Source: Luzula sylvatica
Lineage: Eukaryota; Streptophyta; Magnoliopsida; Poales; Juncaceae
NCBI GenBank assembly: GCA_946800325.1
Contig: OX326959.1
Coordinates: 49,048,784 to 49,112,783 of the forward strand
Direction: 5' to 3'
Length of the DNA: 64,000 nt
The notes beneath the pieces are model-generated. The model saw nothing but the letters and a program-made list of their open reading frames with translations. It had not been told where the DNA came from and did no database searches. Below, piece by piece: positions 1-12,008 of this stretch; the first letter of the stretch is position 1; each line of letters opens with the position of its first letter. The translations under genes and the position numbers were made by a program.

Positions 1-16
1 ACTACAAGCGGGATAT

Positions 17-1100
17 GGGCCTGTTTGATTTGGGCGATATCGATATCGATATACATGGATATGAAAATGGATATGAAAATACATGTATATCACTATCCAT
101 GTATTTGATAATCCACGTGAGTTGTTTGATTTGTTGTATTTTGAAATCATGTATATCAAATCCCTTGTTTGATTCTTTGGTACAAAATCCAGGATTTTAA
201 TATTTGAATATTATATTATATTATGTTTATATTATTTTATTGTATAATATAATATTGTATTGTATTATATTATAATATTATATTATATTATGTTTATATT
301 ATTTTATCGTATACTATAATATTGTATTATATTATAATATTATATTATATTATATTACATCAATTCTTATTATATAATATATTATAATATTATATTATAT
401 TATAAAATAACATTATATAATTTAATATAATATTATATGCATGGCATTTAATTCTTATTATATAATATAATATAATGTAATATTATATTACTTTAATTTA
501 TTTATATTATATTATTTAAAATTATATTATATTATTTATATTGTTTTATATTATATTATATATATTTTATGATGTTATCTGATGTTATATTATATATCAT
601 TATATTATAATATATTATAATATATTATATTATATTATATTATATTATATTGGTTTATATTATATTATATTATATTATATTATAATTTTTTATATTATAT
701 TATATTCTACTATATTATATTGATTTATATTATAATATATTATACTATATTATAATATATTATATTATATTATATTGTTTTATATTATTTTATATTATAT
801 TACATTATATTATATTATATTATAATTTTTTATATTATATTATATTATACTATATTATACTATATTATATTGATTTATATTATATTATATTATATTAATG
901 AATATATATTTGACAAGAGAGATGAAATACATGGATGAAGCATAGATCCATGATTGAAATACCGATTTTGTTGTTGTATAACATAATCCATGGATAGTGA
1001 GCTTGAAATGCAATACACCAAGAAAACAAACATTGGATTTGCACAATATCCTGTATTTCACTATGGATATCCCTCAAAATCCCTCAAATCAAACAAGCCC
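17..1100. mobile_element. Non-autonomous TIR element filled with ATATT-type repeats
   Basis: The ends are inverted repeats: GGGCCTGTTTGATTTG at 17-32 and CAAATCAAACAAGCCC at 1085-1100. Subterminal parts also match in inverted orientation (copies of ATACATGGAT and CTATGGATATC-type words). The GGGCCTGTTTG start is typical of Harbinger/Tourist or some hAT MITEs (family knowledge). Both sides are flanked by TA, and no longer target duplication is visible. The centre, about 190-895, is almost pure A/T built from TATATT and ATATTATATT units. No transposase is present. Confidence 0.6.
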
Positions 1101-1273
1101 TAGTTTCTCAGTATTCCCGCAAATCAAGTTCGGCTCGGGTTTGAATAAAATCCGAGAGTTCTAATCTCGATTTATAGGGCGTTACAAACCTGGGATTCGA
1201 ATTCTCGGTTTTCAAGAGCTCCCTTCTTTTTGGTTTCAGATAATGTACAGATACAAAGGACAGGTGCACAAGC

Positions 1274-3391
1274 ATGGCCATGGCGGCATCTTATCTCCAT
1301 CCACGCTTCCTCATTTCTCCCATTACCCAAAACTGCTTTTGTCTTCGGAAGTCCTATCGTATATCCCAGAAGATATCTCGTCTCCAGTTAATCATTTCCT
1401 TTTCTTCAAATTCGTCTTCTAAGGAAGCCGTTACAGTACAGACAGCTGAATCATGCGTCAACTTGGGTCTCAGTTTTTTCTCCAAACGGAAGGTTAGTAT
1501 CTTAGCATGAATTTATGTTCTTCCATGTCTATGCCGGTACTGGGTCGAAGTGGTACGGTACCGAGATGTCAATTTTATGGCAAAATTGGAAATTTTGATA
1601 GGTAAAGGAAGCAATGGAGCAATTCGAAACGGCTCTATCTTTGAACCCAAATCCAGAGGAAGCCCAAGCTGCTCTCTATAACAAAGCTTGTTGCCATGCC
1701 TTTAGGTATGTGTGTGTTTGTGTATATCTGTGTGATTTTACATATTTATCAATATATTTATAATAAAATACTTGTTTATCGTTGAGAAAGAGGAGAAGGG
1801 AAAAAAGCAGCAGAATGCTTAAGGACCGCACTGAAAGATTATAATCTGAAATTCAGCACAATTTTGAACGATCCTGATTTAACCTCATTTAGAGCCATGC
1901 CACAATTCAGAGAATTGCAAGACGAGGTTTTGCATTTCTTCATCACGCATCTAAATAGATAGACTACACATTCTATAAATTTGTGATTTTTCAGGCTAGG
2001 AAAGGGGGAGAGGCAATAGGATATAGTTTTAGGAGAGATTTGAAGCTAATTGGAGAAGTTCAAGCTCCATTTAGAGGAGTGAGAAAGTTCTTTTATGTTG
2101 CGTTAACTTTAGGTGCTGGTATCTCTACGCTTTTTACCTTACCGAGACTGGTACTGGCCATTCTTGGCGGTGATGGTGCTCCTGATTTACTACAAACTTG
2201 TACCAACGCTGGTATCAACATTGCAGGTAATTTAGTAATAAACTTAGTTTCTAATAAAATAGTTGTTTTTTTAATAATATTTTAATTGAGGTTTTGAATC
2301 AGCACATTTGCAGGTATAGTAGTGCTAGTGGCGTTGTATTTATGGGATAGTAAAAAAGAAGAGGAGCAACTTGCACAAATTTCAAGAGACGAGATACTTT
2401 CTAGATTGCCCCTTAGACTTTCTACGAATCGCATGGTTCAACTTGTGGAGCTCAGAGATACAGCCAGACCAGTTAGTAACTAACTATTCAAACTCTGTTT
2501 AAAAAAATATGGGCAATTTTTTTCACGAGTGGCTCAAAATGAGAAATATCATGTATAGCCCTGAAAAATGAGATTCTTTTTCCATATTTCGCATGTGTTT
2601 TCTAAATTATGATTTGAAATAATTATTTTTAGGTTGTTTTAGCTGGGACAAAGGGGACTGTAGATACAGCAATGAAAAAGGCCGAGAAGTTCCGTACCGA
2701 ACTGGTCAAAAGGGGTGTAATTTTGGTACCGGTTATTTTTGGGTCGTACAAAAAAACAACAATTAGTAAAAAAGGTCGCTCTCGTCCTGCACCATCAACT
2801 CCAATTAATTCAAGAGGGGTATGTTCAAACCAGAATTTCAATTTTTAATTTATAATTACATCCTAATTAGTGCTTGAATTTTTTTGATAGGAGGATTTTG
2901 GGAAGAGAACAGATTCGATAATTGCGAAATCAAAATTAAAAGCTGAGGTGAGATTCAAGGCCGATGTTGTTTCTCCTGAAGAATGGGAAAGGTTTCTTAA
3001 TTTCATTTTCATATTACATATTTAGTCTTTATATTTCCTTTTTCCTAATTTTAGCGAACCTAAATTATATTTTATTATTATATCTTTATTTTCGTTGTGT
3101 TAATTAATAATAGGTGGATAAAAGACCAACAAAAGGTCGAAGGAGTAAAACCAGGAGAGGACGTTTATATTATTCTGCGTCTTGATGGTCGTGTTAGAAG
3201 ATCTGGAAAGGTATGTAATTATTAAACTTAATTTGGTATTATTTTATGCAGAAATTTAGTTCTGTGTTAATTTAGTCTCAGATTATAATTATCACATAAT
3301 AAGTAATGTTGTGTAGGGTATGCCTGATTGGGAACAAATTGTCAATGAATTGCCGCCTTTGGATGCTATATTAAGCAAACTCGAACGATGA
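1274..3391 (+). CDS. LPA1: LOW PSII ACCUMULATION 1 (LPA1), chloroplast TPR membrane protein
   Basis: Nine exons: 1274-1492, 1602-1705, 1791-1926, 1995-2226, 2314-2471, 2633-2818, 2891-2991, 3114-3210, 3317-3391, giving about 435 residues. All introns are GT-AG and the phases join cleanly. In Arabidopsis LPA1 is a thylakoid protein needed for efficient assembly of photosystem II around D1 (family knowledge). Seen here: a Ser/Arg-rich N-terminus fitting a plastid transit peptide (about 1-50); a TPR region from about residue 58 (AESCVNLGLSFFSKRK, then ETALSLNPNPEEAQAALYNK); a hydrophobic segment near 185-210 and a second near 231-241; and the conserved LRLSTNR and DVYIILRLDGRVRRSGK blocks near the C-terminus. 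The start is the first ATG of the open frame, in context AGCATGGCC. Length is close to the Arabidopsis protein. I see no frameshift. Confidence 0.93.
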
Positions 3392-4268
3392 TTTTTTTTT
3401 TTTTGTCGAGGTATATATTTTTCGTAAAATATATATTTGTCATTTTAGTAGAGAAGGCTCTTAATTTTATTTAACATATAATGCAATTGTTCACGTGTAT
3501 AAATAGATTTGTTACCGTCTTCTGTAAGAATAAGATATCTATTTTATAGTTTCTTTTATTTTCAATCTAATCACTGGCTTTTTCTCAAATAACATTATTT
3601 GTTTTTCTTAAATTTTATTATTATTCAAGATTTTTTCTAACAGATAAAATAAAATGAGAGAATTAAGAAATTGTATAAATAGATTTGTTTCTCTCAATCA
3701 ATTAATTATGAAATAGCACTACTCGCGACAATATTAGCCATAAATTAGAAAGAGTCGACAAGATAGAAAAATTATGCCCGTTCCGTGAGCCAGGCACCCA
3801 TTGCTCCTTCGGTTTTTTTGAAACTGCATGTTTAAATTTCTTTGGACAGGCTAGACTTTTCGAGAAGAAATTTGTGTTGCTCGTTTGTTTCTTGAAAACA
3901 TATCGACTTTAATTAAGTCCTTTGTTACATTGCATTTATCTCGACAATCGAGATCCTAACGTTGCAAGTTGCAAGTTACAACTGCTAATTGATTAAATAA
4001 CATAGATTAATTAAACAATAACCATAAATAAGATGAAGACTTTTTATGTTTTATCAATTAAAGAAGAAGAATTTCTTATTTCTGCAAGGCGATTTTGTTT
4101 AAAATTTATAGAATATAATACCCAAATTAACTGTATCCGCGTTTAAGAGGATTCCAGAGATTTAATAGATTAATTAAGCAAGACTGCAAATAATTTTAAG
4201 GGTTCTTTTACAGCTTGAATAACCTTTTTATATGTCTGTCACATAGATAAGTTCGAAAATAGCTTGGC
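3392..4268. other. Intergenic spacer, LPA1 3-prime side to the cystatin-like gene
   Basis: AT-rich DNA holding the LPA1 3-prime UTR (T-rich just after the stop) and the upstream region of the next gene. No repeat or open frame worth naming was seen. Confidence 0.5.
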
Positions 4269-4280
4269 TATATAAATAAA
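4269..4280 (+). promoter_or_regulatory. TATA box of the cystatin-like gene
   Basis: TATATAAATAAA lies about 40-50 bp before the ATG at 4320, so a transcription start near 4300 would give a short leader of about 20 nt. It is a close match to the plant TATA consensus and nothing else competes nearby. Confidence 0.6.
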
Positions 4281-4319
4281 GCCTACCTATGAAGATGTGA
4301 ACACCACTACAATATAAAC

Positions 4320-4652
4320 ATGAAACCCTCTTTTGTGCTACTGCCATTGTTGGTGTTGCTCCTCACGCAGATCATACATGCCGAACAAATACAAATCGGC
4401 AATTTTCCTCCCTCGGCAGAAGATACCTTAAAGCTCGCTTCGTATGCCGTGGAAACCAAATTACCAGGGCTCTCTCTTACCGTGACGCGCATTATAGCTT
4501 CACAAGTGTTGGATTTGATTGATTACTTAATCGATTTCGAAGTTTCAGATGGCAGCGGCAATCTTTCACAGTTTGATGCTCTGTATGTGTTGATTCAGAA
4601 TACAAATCCTCCCATCGTTGATCTTATTGGCTTCCGGTCCATTTATACCTAA
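4320..4652 (+). CDS. Small secreted cystatin-like protein
   Basis: Single-exon 110-residue protein with a clear signal peptide: positive start (MKPS), Leu-rich core and cleavage probably after IIHA (about residue 21). The mature part fits a divergent phytocystatin: DTLKLASYAVE resembles the LARFAV motif helix, SQVLDLIDYLIDFEV sits where the QxVxG strand should be, and FDALYVLIQNTNPP aligns with the YEAKVWVKPW strand. The key features are weak, because the Gly of QxVxG and the P-W loop are not preserved. It may therefore not inhibit papain-type proteases. A strong TATA box lies just upstream. The family call is inference from pattern; a real, expressed secreted gene is more certain than the cystatin label. 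Confidence 0.6.
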   Translation: MKPSFVLLPLLVLLLTQIIHAEQIQIGNFPPSAEDTLKLASYAVETKLPGLSLTVTRIIASQVLDLIDYLIDFEVSDGSGNLSQFDALYVLIQNTNPPIVDLIGFRSIYT

Positions 4653-4971
4653 TAAATCAAGATTATCTTGATTTCGATTCTAGTTGGGAGTTTTTTTTAT
4701 TTGGGTCTGTATTATTGCTTTTTAATTCATTTATTTGTTATTTCTTTCGATATGATTTCATAAGAAAAATGTATTATTTGAATAATTTGAATGCTTTTGT
4801 AATTCGAACAGTTTGAACGACTCGCATTTGTTTTATGTTTGGATGAATCGAACTATTAAATGATTAATATTTTGAATTATTTGACTGATGTTTCTGAAAG
4901 TTGGATGTATGACTAGAAAACAGAAATGGCAACTACAAATTCCCTAAAGAGAAGCAAAAAAGAAAGAAAAC

Positions 4972-6135
4972 TTAATCCAATGGAAACCTAAGCATCTCTA
5001 TAGCAATTTTGCCAGCGCCGCCCTTCGGCAAAAATCCGCCGGGCCGGTTCTCATCTCCCGTGCCATACACTATCCTCAATATTTCTGCTGGGGTCCGCCT
5101 GTAAGCGAGTGAGTTCGCATCTGCAGAGAGTATATTACTCGTCGTTCTTCTCTCCGCACCTAGTTGACTATTGATGAAACAAAATTACTTCAAATTGACT
5201 GTACTATCGATTAAAATGGTGCGTATATGTGTTTACCTATCGACGAGTTTAATGCCTTCGTCCTTGGAACCGCACGAGGCTAGACGGTTCCTTAAATCTG
5301 ATATTCGGCTCGTGAACTGAGCCACGGTTAAGTTTTGATAAGGAGAGACGGTCTCTCCTGCCTTTTGGTAGAGTAGAGTTCGAATCACTGCGTCTTGGCC
5401 CGCTTCTACTGCTAGCAAACCTGATAATAGCTGCGAAATATTGTCGATAAAGAACGTTATCAGTTTATTCATTCAATAAGAAGTATTTTTTTGGGAGAAA
5501 ACAAACCCCTTTGGAGACGTAGCCGTTGATGTTGGGGCTAGCTCCGACATAGCCTACAAGGCCTACATAAGGGATTATGTAGGATGCAATGAGGTAGTTG
5601 ATCGAGTTGAGATACGGATCGAACGGAGGGTTTAGATTGTATCCAAAAGCATTGTCGATGATTTTTGCAAAATTGTGTCCTCTTAGATCGATCAGAGGTC
5701 TTGGGAATCCACCAACCGTCGTTTTTATTGCCCTGAAAGCAACAATTGTCAAGAAAACCAATATTCCTTTGTTAGATTTTATTTTTTTTACCTAAGGTGG
5801 CCAACTTCTTGGTACCCAAACTCCGTTATGATTTCCTTTGTGACGTTATCGAGATTGGCAAGTCTGGCACCGATAGGGGCGGGTCCACCGGAAGCCAGTC
5901 TCAGGTCCAATGAATCTATGCCGTGACCTAAAGCGCCGTAAAGGAACCATTCTGTCTCCAAGTACTCCAAATTAAGGGCGAATTGAAGGAGTTCGATATC
6001 TGTAGGGAAAATCGGCGGTCCAAAGACCGGCAAAATTGGATTGCACTGGAAATGAAGTGCATACGAGGGCGAAATGTGGAGAAAGACAGAGAAGAGAGTG
6101 AAGGTGAAGAGGTGAGAAAATGAGTAAGAAGCCAT
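4972..6135 (-). CDS. Desiccation-related protein, PCC13-62-like (ferritin-like fold)
   Basis: Four exons on the minus strand: 6135-5792, 5732-5507, 5430-5237, 5167-4972, giving about 319 residues (the resurrection-plant PCC13-62 is about the same length). Signal peptide about 1-26 (SPSYA, then LHFQCN), so probably extracellular or secretory. The ferritin-like domain follows: ELLQFALNLEYLETEWFLYG, NVTKEIITEFGYQEVGHLRAI and LLSGLLAVEAGQDAVIRTLL carry the Glu/His helix motifs. The C-terminus has the family block RTPAEILRIVYGTGD followed by a Gly-rich tail. The last acceptor was chosen at CATCAATAG because only that join continues the frame into GAERRTTSN and the conserved tail. The family accumulates in drying tissue in resurrection plants, but its biochemical role is not established. 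It is convergent with the cystatin-like gene. Confidence 0.9.
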
Positions 6136-6712
6136 GGTGAGAATTAGGGTTTGGTTCTTGGTGAATGTTGTGTGAAGTCTAGGGCTTTTTAAGTATGGTT
6201 TGCGAGAAAAAATAGAACCAAAAAGCTGTGCATCGTGACCAGTATGATCTGTGTATCAAATCAATGAATTGCGAGCTAATAATGTAAGAATGTAAAACCC
6301 TCAATTCGCTGGATAATTACACCGATCACAAGTCGTACGAGTCATAGAGGATTTGAACTCATCATTGTGGTGTGAGACTCTACAAGCAATGACGGTACGG
6401 GGTAAGAAGAGAATGAAAATGAGGTGAGTGTTTAATTGGATTCAGATTTCTTGTGGCAAATACTCCATAATAACTACTAGATTATGAGTCAATTATTATA
6501 CAATAAAGTTCCTTGCATAAATCTTATAATACATGATTCAAATCCCCCCCACCCCAAACCCAACATAGGGTTTCCAAGATTTCTCTCTCAACACAACCAA
6601 ATGATCCATGGAATCACAGAGATCGACACGATTATTCGCAAATAAATACTAAAGTTATTTTTTTAATACATGAAAATAAACACATAAAACCAAAATACAA
6701 CACTAACATGAT
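6136..6712. other. Spacer: promoter side of PCC13-62-like gene and 3-prime side of FOLD2
   Basis: AT-rich, with no open frame or repeat family recognised. A short C-run lies near 6545. It must hold the promoter of the PCC13-62-like gene and the FOLD2 3-prime UTR. Confidence 0.4.
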
Positions 6713-7931
6713 TCATTGAGGAACGATGGTACGTTTGGCAGCATCGAGAGTGTTCTTAAGAAGCATAGCAACGGTCATGGGCCCGACTCCACCAGGGACA
6801 GGTGTCACCCATCCAGCCACCTTACTAACCTCCTTGAAATCCACATCGCCCACTAATCTATACCCCGATTTCCTACTCGCATCGTCGATTGCGTTCGTCC
6901 CCACGTCTATCACCGCTGCCCCTGGCTTTATCCATTCCCCTTTAATCTGCAAGAAAAATGTTTTTTATCATGTATACCCTTATAATAAAAGGAAATATCA
7001 TACATACCATCATGGCTTGGCCAGCAGCAGCGATAACAATATCGGCCTCTTTAATGATGCTTTGAGATTCGTGCGTGTGAGAATGGACGACTGTCACGGT
7101 CGCATCGGCTTTGAGCAGAAGTAAACTGACTGGTAAGCCAACTATGTTGCTGCGGCCAACCACCACCGCTCTTTTCCCCTTAATCGTTATTCCACTTCTC
7201 GTCAGAAGCTCCAAACATCCCTTCATATTACATTAATTATAAATTTGGTGTAAGGATTTTTTTGGAATTTAAGGATATGCAGGGGCTTTTTGGTAAATTT
7301 TCATTTTTTGGTACCTTTGGAGTGCAAGGAAGAAAGAGGGGATCTCGTCCTTTCATTGCAAGTTTACCAATATTGAGGGGATGAAATCCATCCACGTCTT
7401 TTTCAATGGTTACTTCTCCTAATACTTTCTCCTCATTTATATGTTTCGGCAAAGGAAGCTGTACCAATACACCTGTTAAAAATAAAAATAAAAATAACTC
7501 AAATTAGTTCTTTATTTTGAATAAATAAATGAATAAGAAGAGAATGTACCATGTACGTCAGGATCGGCATTTAATTTGTGAACCTGGTCTATGAGCTCTA
7601 GTTCCGTGATGGACTCGGGGAGTTCAATGTGAAACGAACGTATACCAGTCTCGTCACATGCTTTTCTCTTCATCAAGACGTAGGTTTGCGAGTCCTTTCT
7701 CGTACCAACTATCACCACGGCCAGTCCTGGTACCTGTTCGTTAACAAAGAACTTACCTGTTGGATCCAATTTTCAATTTTCATATAGGAATTCGCAATTT
7801 GTGTTTGTGATTGATTGAGAGATAGAGAGAAATAAAACTTTGTTATGGGAGGAAGAGAGGGATTTGACTTCGGAGGCAATCTCGTCGCGTACCAATTGCG
7901 CTATCGCCTTGCCATCGATGATTTTAGCCAT
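6713..7931 (-). CDS. FOLD2: Bifunctional methylenetetrahydrofolate dehydrogenase/cyclohydrolase (FolD, cytosolic type)
   Basis: Five exons: 7931-7839, 7733-7550, 7472-7315, 7220-7008, 6946-6713, about 293 residues. The enzyme interconverts 5,10-methylene-THF, 5,10-methenyl-THF and 10-formyl-THF using NADP, in C1-folate metabolism. Seen: N-terminal [10 protein letters not shown]; the catalytic SQTYV-K motif ([18 protein letters not shown]); the substrate loop [19 protein letters not shown] motif ([16 protein letters not shown]); Rossmann motif [14 protein letters not shown]; and terminal [16 protein letters not shown]. The protein starts directly at MAKIIDG with no transit peptide, which fits the cytosolic isoform rather than plastid or mitochondrial ones. 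The intron 1 donor (GTTTTATT) is weak, but only this join preserves HNK-VPGLAVV. The Tyr and Lys catalytic residues appear intact. Confidence 0.94.
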
Positions 7932-8919
7932 GGATTATGATATCTAAATCAATGTATGTTAAAACAAACTGAAATCAGACTAAAATTAAGAGAGAAAATT
8001 CACATATCAGACCAAACAAAAAACACGACACAATCCAGATTAATAATGCTCAAAACATAATACCCAAAAACAAAATCATCTAACCAAATTGATCAGAGGG
8101 ATTGGGTCCCCTCTTCTTGCCGAACGGCTGATGTAGCGTCGTGCGGGGGAGCGAGAGAAACCTGAGCGATTGAGCAAGAGTGAGCGAGCGAGAGTGAGTG
8201 AGAGAATGAGAGAGATGGGTTAACTTAAGACTTAAGAGGGAAAAGGGCAAAGGGGTAATGTTTTCCCGGTTTTTTAAAATTAGTAGTAGGATTTCCGGTT
8301 TTTAAGAAACCAAACTTTTGTTCCCGAATATATTCATTCCCTTTCATTCCTTTCCTCATTTCGAGTAAGAACAAAAATAAAAAATAAAAACTGCATGATA
8401 TGAAACAACAAATGCATTTATATTGAACACTTATTTTGTGAATGTGAATTGATGAATAAAGGAGCTATTTATATTTTCACAACATTCTCCTAAAACTCTA
8501 AAAGGCTAAACATATATCTGCCTGATTGGTAATAGAAATACTATCAAAATAGGAGAAATTAAACAAAAGAAACTATAATTGCGGATACTTTGAACTTTAC
8601 TGAGACGGTGGAGAAAACCGAAAGAAAAGGTAGGATATTATTTTTAGCAAGCGTCGATTTTACTTTCTAGAATTCTTAGCTATAAATTTAGGAAATTAAA
8701 AAATATAACATAAAAATTTTGAACATCCAGGAAAAACTAAATCGGAGCCTAAAATAATATTCTCTTTACCTCGCATTCAATTGAAATGGTATTTTGTATT
8801 TTAACATATTTTCCTCTCTAATTTATACAATCAATATTACGTTTAAATAGGAAAAACTTTCGTATTTAACTACCATACAAGTAAACAATTCTTATGGCAT
8901 AGTCTATGCATATTATTAT

Positions 8920-8920
<1 letters not shown>
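7932..8920. other. FOLD2 upstream region and AT-rich spacer
   Basis: Contains the FOLD2 promoter/5-prime leader, with GAGA/AGCGAG-rich sequence at about 8140-8215 (CT-rich on the coding strand, as in many plant 5-prime UTRs). No gene was seen. Confidence 0.4.

Positions 8921-8955
<35 letters not shown>
8921..8955. repeat. (TA)n microsatellite
   Basis: About 17 uninterrupted TA units follow a short ATT run. Confidence 0.9.
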
Positions 8956-8957
<2 letters not shown>

Positions 8958-10199
8958 ACAACCCTTTTACTAAGCTCAACAACCACAATTGTCCTCAAGC
9001 AGGCTATAGATTTACCTCTTCATCATGCGCGGTGTGAGAGTTGTCGCCGTGTATTACAAGAATCGAGTTTATCTTCCAGGAAACTTGTGCATCTTTTTAG
9101 GATTAAATCATCAATTACGAATATTTGTATTTACGACTAGAGAGAAGTAAAGAGTTTCACTTAGGAATATTTTATATGGTATGTAATTGGTAATAGGGTT
9201 GATTTGATATCAATTTAATGATGTGAGATATTTTTTTTTTGAAGTGCAACATGAATATAATTAATTTTATTTTTTTATTTATGATGTCAATGGAGTTTGA
9301 ACACTTGATCTTTGACATTTTGTGCTAAACATTTTAACACCAGACCAAAAGATCATTGGTATAAAATGATGTGAGATTTGTCAGCCCATTATATTTCTTC
9401 AAAATAATTTCTGAAGTGGGGCCGTTGATTGAGATATATAACGTTCTTGTGTATGTATTGAAAGATGCCTAGTTAATTTCCACTATCTATGTGTTGGTAT
9501 ATTTGTTTATAAGAGACGAATTATAATGGAATAAATATCATAAATATCCAATTGGCATTATAGGAAAGTGGATTCGTTTTTTCCTTTCTTTTTTCTACTG
9601 TGGTTGGATGCATTCAATAAAACAACAAATTCGAGATGAGAATAGCATCGTTCTACAACTAGGGTTTATAATTCTAGTATGATATTTTGTTTTTATTTAT
9701 TTATTTTAATTTTAATTGAATGGAAAAGTCTTTTTTTTTTTCATCCGTCCATTATTTAATGTTAATGGAAAGGAAAAGAAAATTAATATTTTAAATTTTT
9801 CTTGGCTTGTTTAGAATTTGTAGAATTAATTTATTAATATCTTGGACTTATTTGCATGGTCGAGCTCACTTTATTTTTCTGAAAAAATGTTGGGACTTAT
9901 TTCACCTTAATTTACTGATAGGAATGATCTCGCCCCGCTTTGATCGACTTAAATTTAATTACAAACTAAATTTATTTATGTTGAATTAGATAATTATATA
10001 TATTTTTAAACTAAATAATGATTAAAAAGAAAAGGACATTAGATATTTTTTTAGGAATATACTTCATATGTGGAGAGTTAGAAACTTAGAGTGACATATA
10101 TAAAATTGATTGAAAAAATATTTTTTTTTTGAAATTTGGGAAATTCTTCAAAAATTCCCTAACCTTTTTGAAAATTATGAAAAACCCCCTAATTTTTTT
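8956..10199. other. AT-rich intergenic DNA with a possible degraded SINE
   Basis: No gene was recognised. At about 9225-9365 a T-run is followed by TGTCAATGGAGTTTGAACAC and a downstream AACACCAGACC-like stretch, which could be an eroded minus-strand tRNA-derived SINE. That call is weak. Confidence 0.3.
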
Positions 10200-10700
10200 A
10201 TAGTGTTTAATTATAATTTTGACTATCTAAGTTTCTATGTATTTTCTTCCACAATAAAAAAAAATTATATTTCAAATTGTAGCATAAATGAACTTTAGTA
10301 ATAAGATTGGGTAAAATATATAGCTCTATATTTTAGGGTTTAATTATAATTTTGACTCTTTTAGTTTTCTATTAATTTTTTAGGACAATATTTTTTTTCA
10401 AATTATATCGAAATTATTTCGATTAATAATATTGTGAAAATATATAGTTCGATATTGTTTAGGGTTTAATTATAATTCCCCCTTATTTTTTTGGGACAGT
10501 AAAAAAAAATCTCAAATTATAGCAAAAAATGATTTTGATTAATAAGATTGTGAAAAAATATAGTTTGATATCTTTTTAAGATTTAATTATAATTTTGCCT
10601 CCTTTAATTTCTATTTATTTTCATGAACAATAAAAAAATTAGTTTTCAAATTATAACACAAATAATTTTAACTAATAAGATTTTTTAAAAATATATTATG
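10200..10700. repeat. Four diverged tandem copies of a roughly 125-bp unit
   Basis: The phrase TTTAATTATAATTTTGACT (with variants) recurs near 10206, 10341, 10463 and 10582. Each copy is followed by a T-rich block, an ACAATAAAAAA-type block, TTCAAATTATA and AATAAGATTGTG. Spacing is about 120-135 bp. This is a degenerate minisatellite with no coding content. Confidence 0.7.
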
Positions 10701-11408
10701 TATATGTTGGAGTCGTCAATCAATAAATTATTTGTTAAATATAACACGTTGATCAAAATATGTGTTTAGTCTTCAATTTTTTCTATTTTAAAATATCTCA
10801 AACATTCAAAAATAAAACATGTTGTGAGTGGATTTAGAATCCGGTCTGCAGCACATCAAGCATGAGCTTCTACCATATTATTCACCACCACATATTTACA
10901 TGTGTTTTATCATTTTTTTAATGTATAACTATAATCAAGACACGTGTCAAATTCTCATGAAATTCATTAAACTTTAAACGAATCAATAACAATAATTTCA
11001 TTTCTATAATATAATAATGCTCTTCAAAGATGTGTGTTATTTTCATGCATATACCACGTTAGTTTACAATTTGTATTCCAATGGACCAGTATATTCCTCT
11101 ATTCCATCATTGTTGAACACACACTAAACTTTACAGCTCGAGTTTAGGGTTTTGACTTGAAACATTAATTCATGGGATATGATTTCATCAAAATAATAAT
11201 AATAACAACAAAGGATATATAGAAATAAAAACAAAACATTTTTCTTTATTGGCTCAATGTAATACCTCATACCTAAGAGGCTAAATAAACTCCAAAAAAT
11301 ATACATTAGTTTATAAGATAAATTAATCTACTAATTCAGCCTTTCATAAATTCTTTTGACTAATAGCTTGTCTTCTATATTATAGCTATTAGTGTTTGAC
11401 CTCACTAA
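10701..11408. other. Intergenic, nothing recognised
   Basis: AT-rich DNA with only short frames. I see no repeat boundary or gene signal. Confidence 0.4.
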
Positions 11409-11705
11409 TTTTGGTTTGGGAAATTATACTATGCCCTGAGATTCCCCCCACTATTCACGATATGGTGAATAGTGGGTATGGTATTAATACCCATATCCAA
11501 TTCGTATCTTCCATTTCAATTGACGGTTAATTGTGTTTTGAATTAACGGTTAATTCAAATGTAATTAACACGTAATACAATTGTATTAGTCATCAATTAA
11601 CGATTAATACAATTTACCGGGTACAATTTTGAGAGATTTCAATTAGCCCCCCATATCGTGAATAGTGGGGGAAATGGGGGCACAGTAAATGGCCTCTTTT
11701 GGTTT
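11409..11705. mobile_element. MITE with 9-bp target duplication
   Basis: The element at 11418-11696 is flanked by the direct repeat TTTTGGTTT (11409-11417 and 11697-11705). Its ends are inverted and similar (GGGAAATTATACTATGCCC against GAGGCCATTTACTGTGCCCC), followed by the inverted pair CCCCCACTATTCACGATATG and its complement. The middle is rich in ATTAACGGTTAATT. A 9-bp duplication points to the Mutator superfamily (family knowledge). Related sequences with GGGG-flanked ends occur near 13330-13930, 16270-16320 and 36590-36900. Confidence 0.65.
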
Positions 11706-11880
11706 TCTTTCGACCATACATTTATGTATGTATCAAAGCGGTTTCCAAGCTCCATAATATCCACTATCATAATGATAATTAAAATTGGACTACAACAAAA
11801 AATAGAGCTATAGAAAAATATGATAAATATATTGTTTTATTATTTTTTTTAATTTATCTACATTATTTATTTATTTTGAG

Positions 11881-12008
11881 CCAATGGGTTCATGGTCGAG
11901 TGGTTGAGTGAGGCATAAAAAATCATATGTTATGAGAGGTTGTGGATTCGAGTTTCATTGACACCAATGGATGGAGGACGAACCTTCTCCATTTACTCAA
12001 AAAAAAAA
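11881..12008 (+). mobile_element. tRNA-derived SINE, plus orientation
   Basis: The A-box-like TGGTCGAGTGGTTGAGTG and the B-box-like GGATTCGAGTTTC are spaced as in a tRNA-derived pol III promoter. They are followed by ACACCAATGGATGGAGGAC and a terminal A-run. The same consensus recurs in minus orientation at 27788-27931 and about 58040-58150. Confidence 0.7.

Noticed and set aside
6726..7124. 132-residue plus-strand frame over FOLD2
   Set aside because: It is antisense to FOLD2 exons and intron; no independent support.
11881..12008. tRNA gene
   Set aside because: A and B boxes are present, but no cloverleaf with a clean acceptor stem could be drawn, and copies elsewhere have A-tails and target duplications, so it is a SINE.
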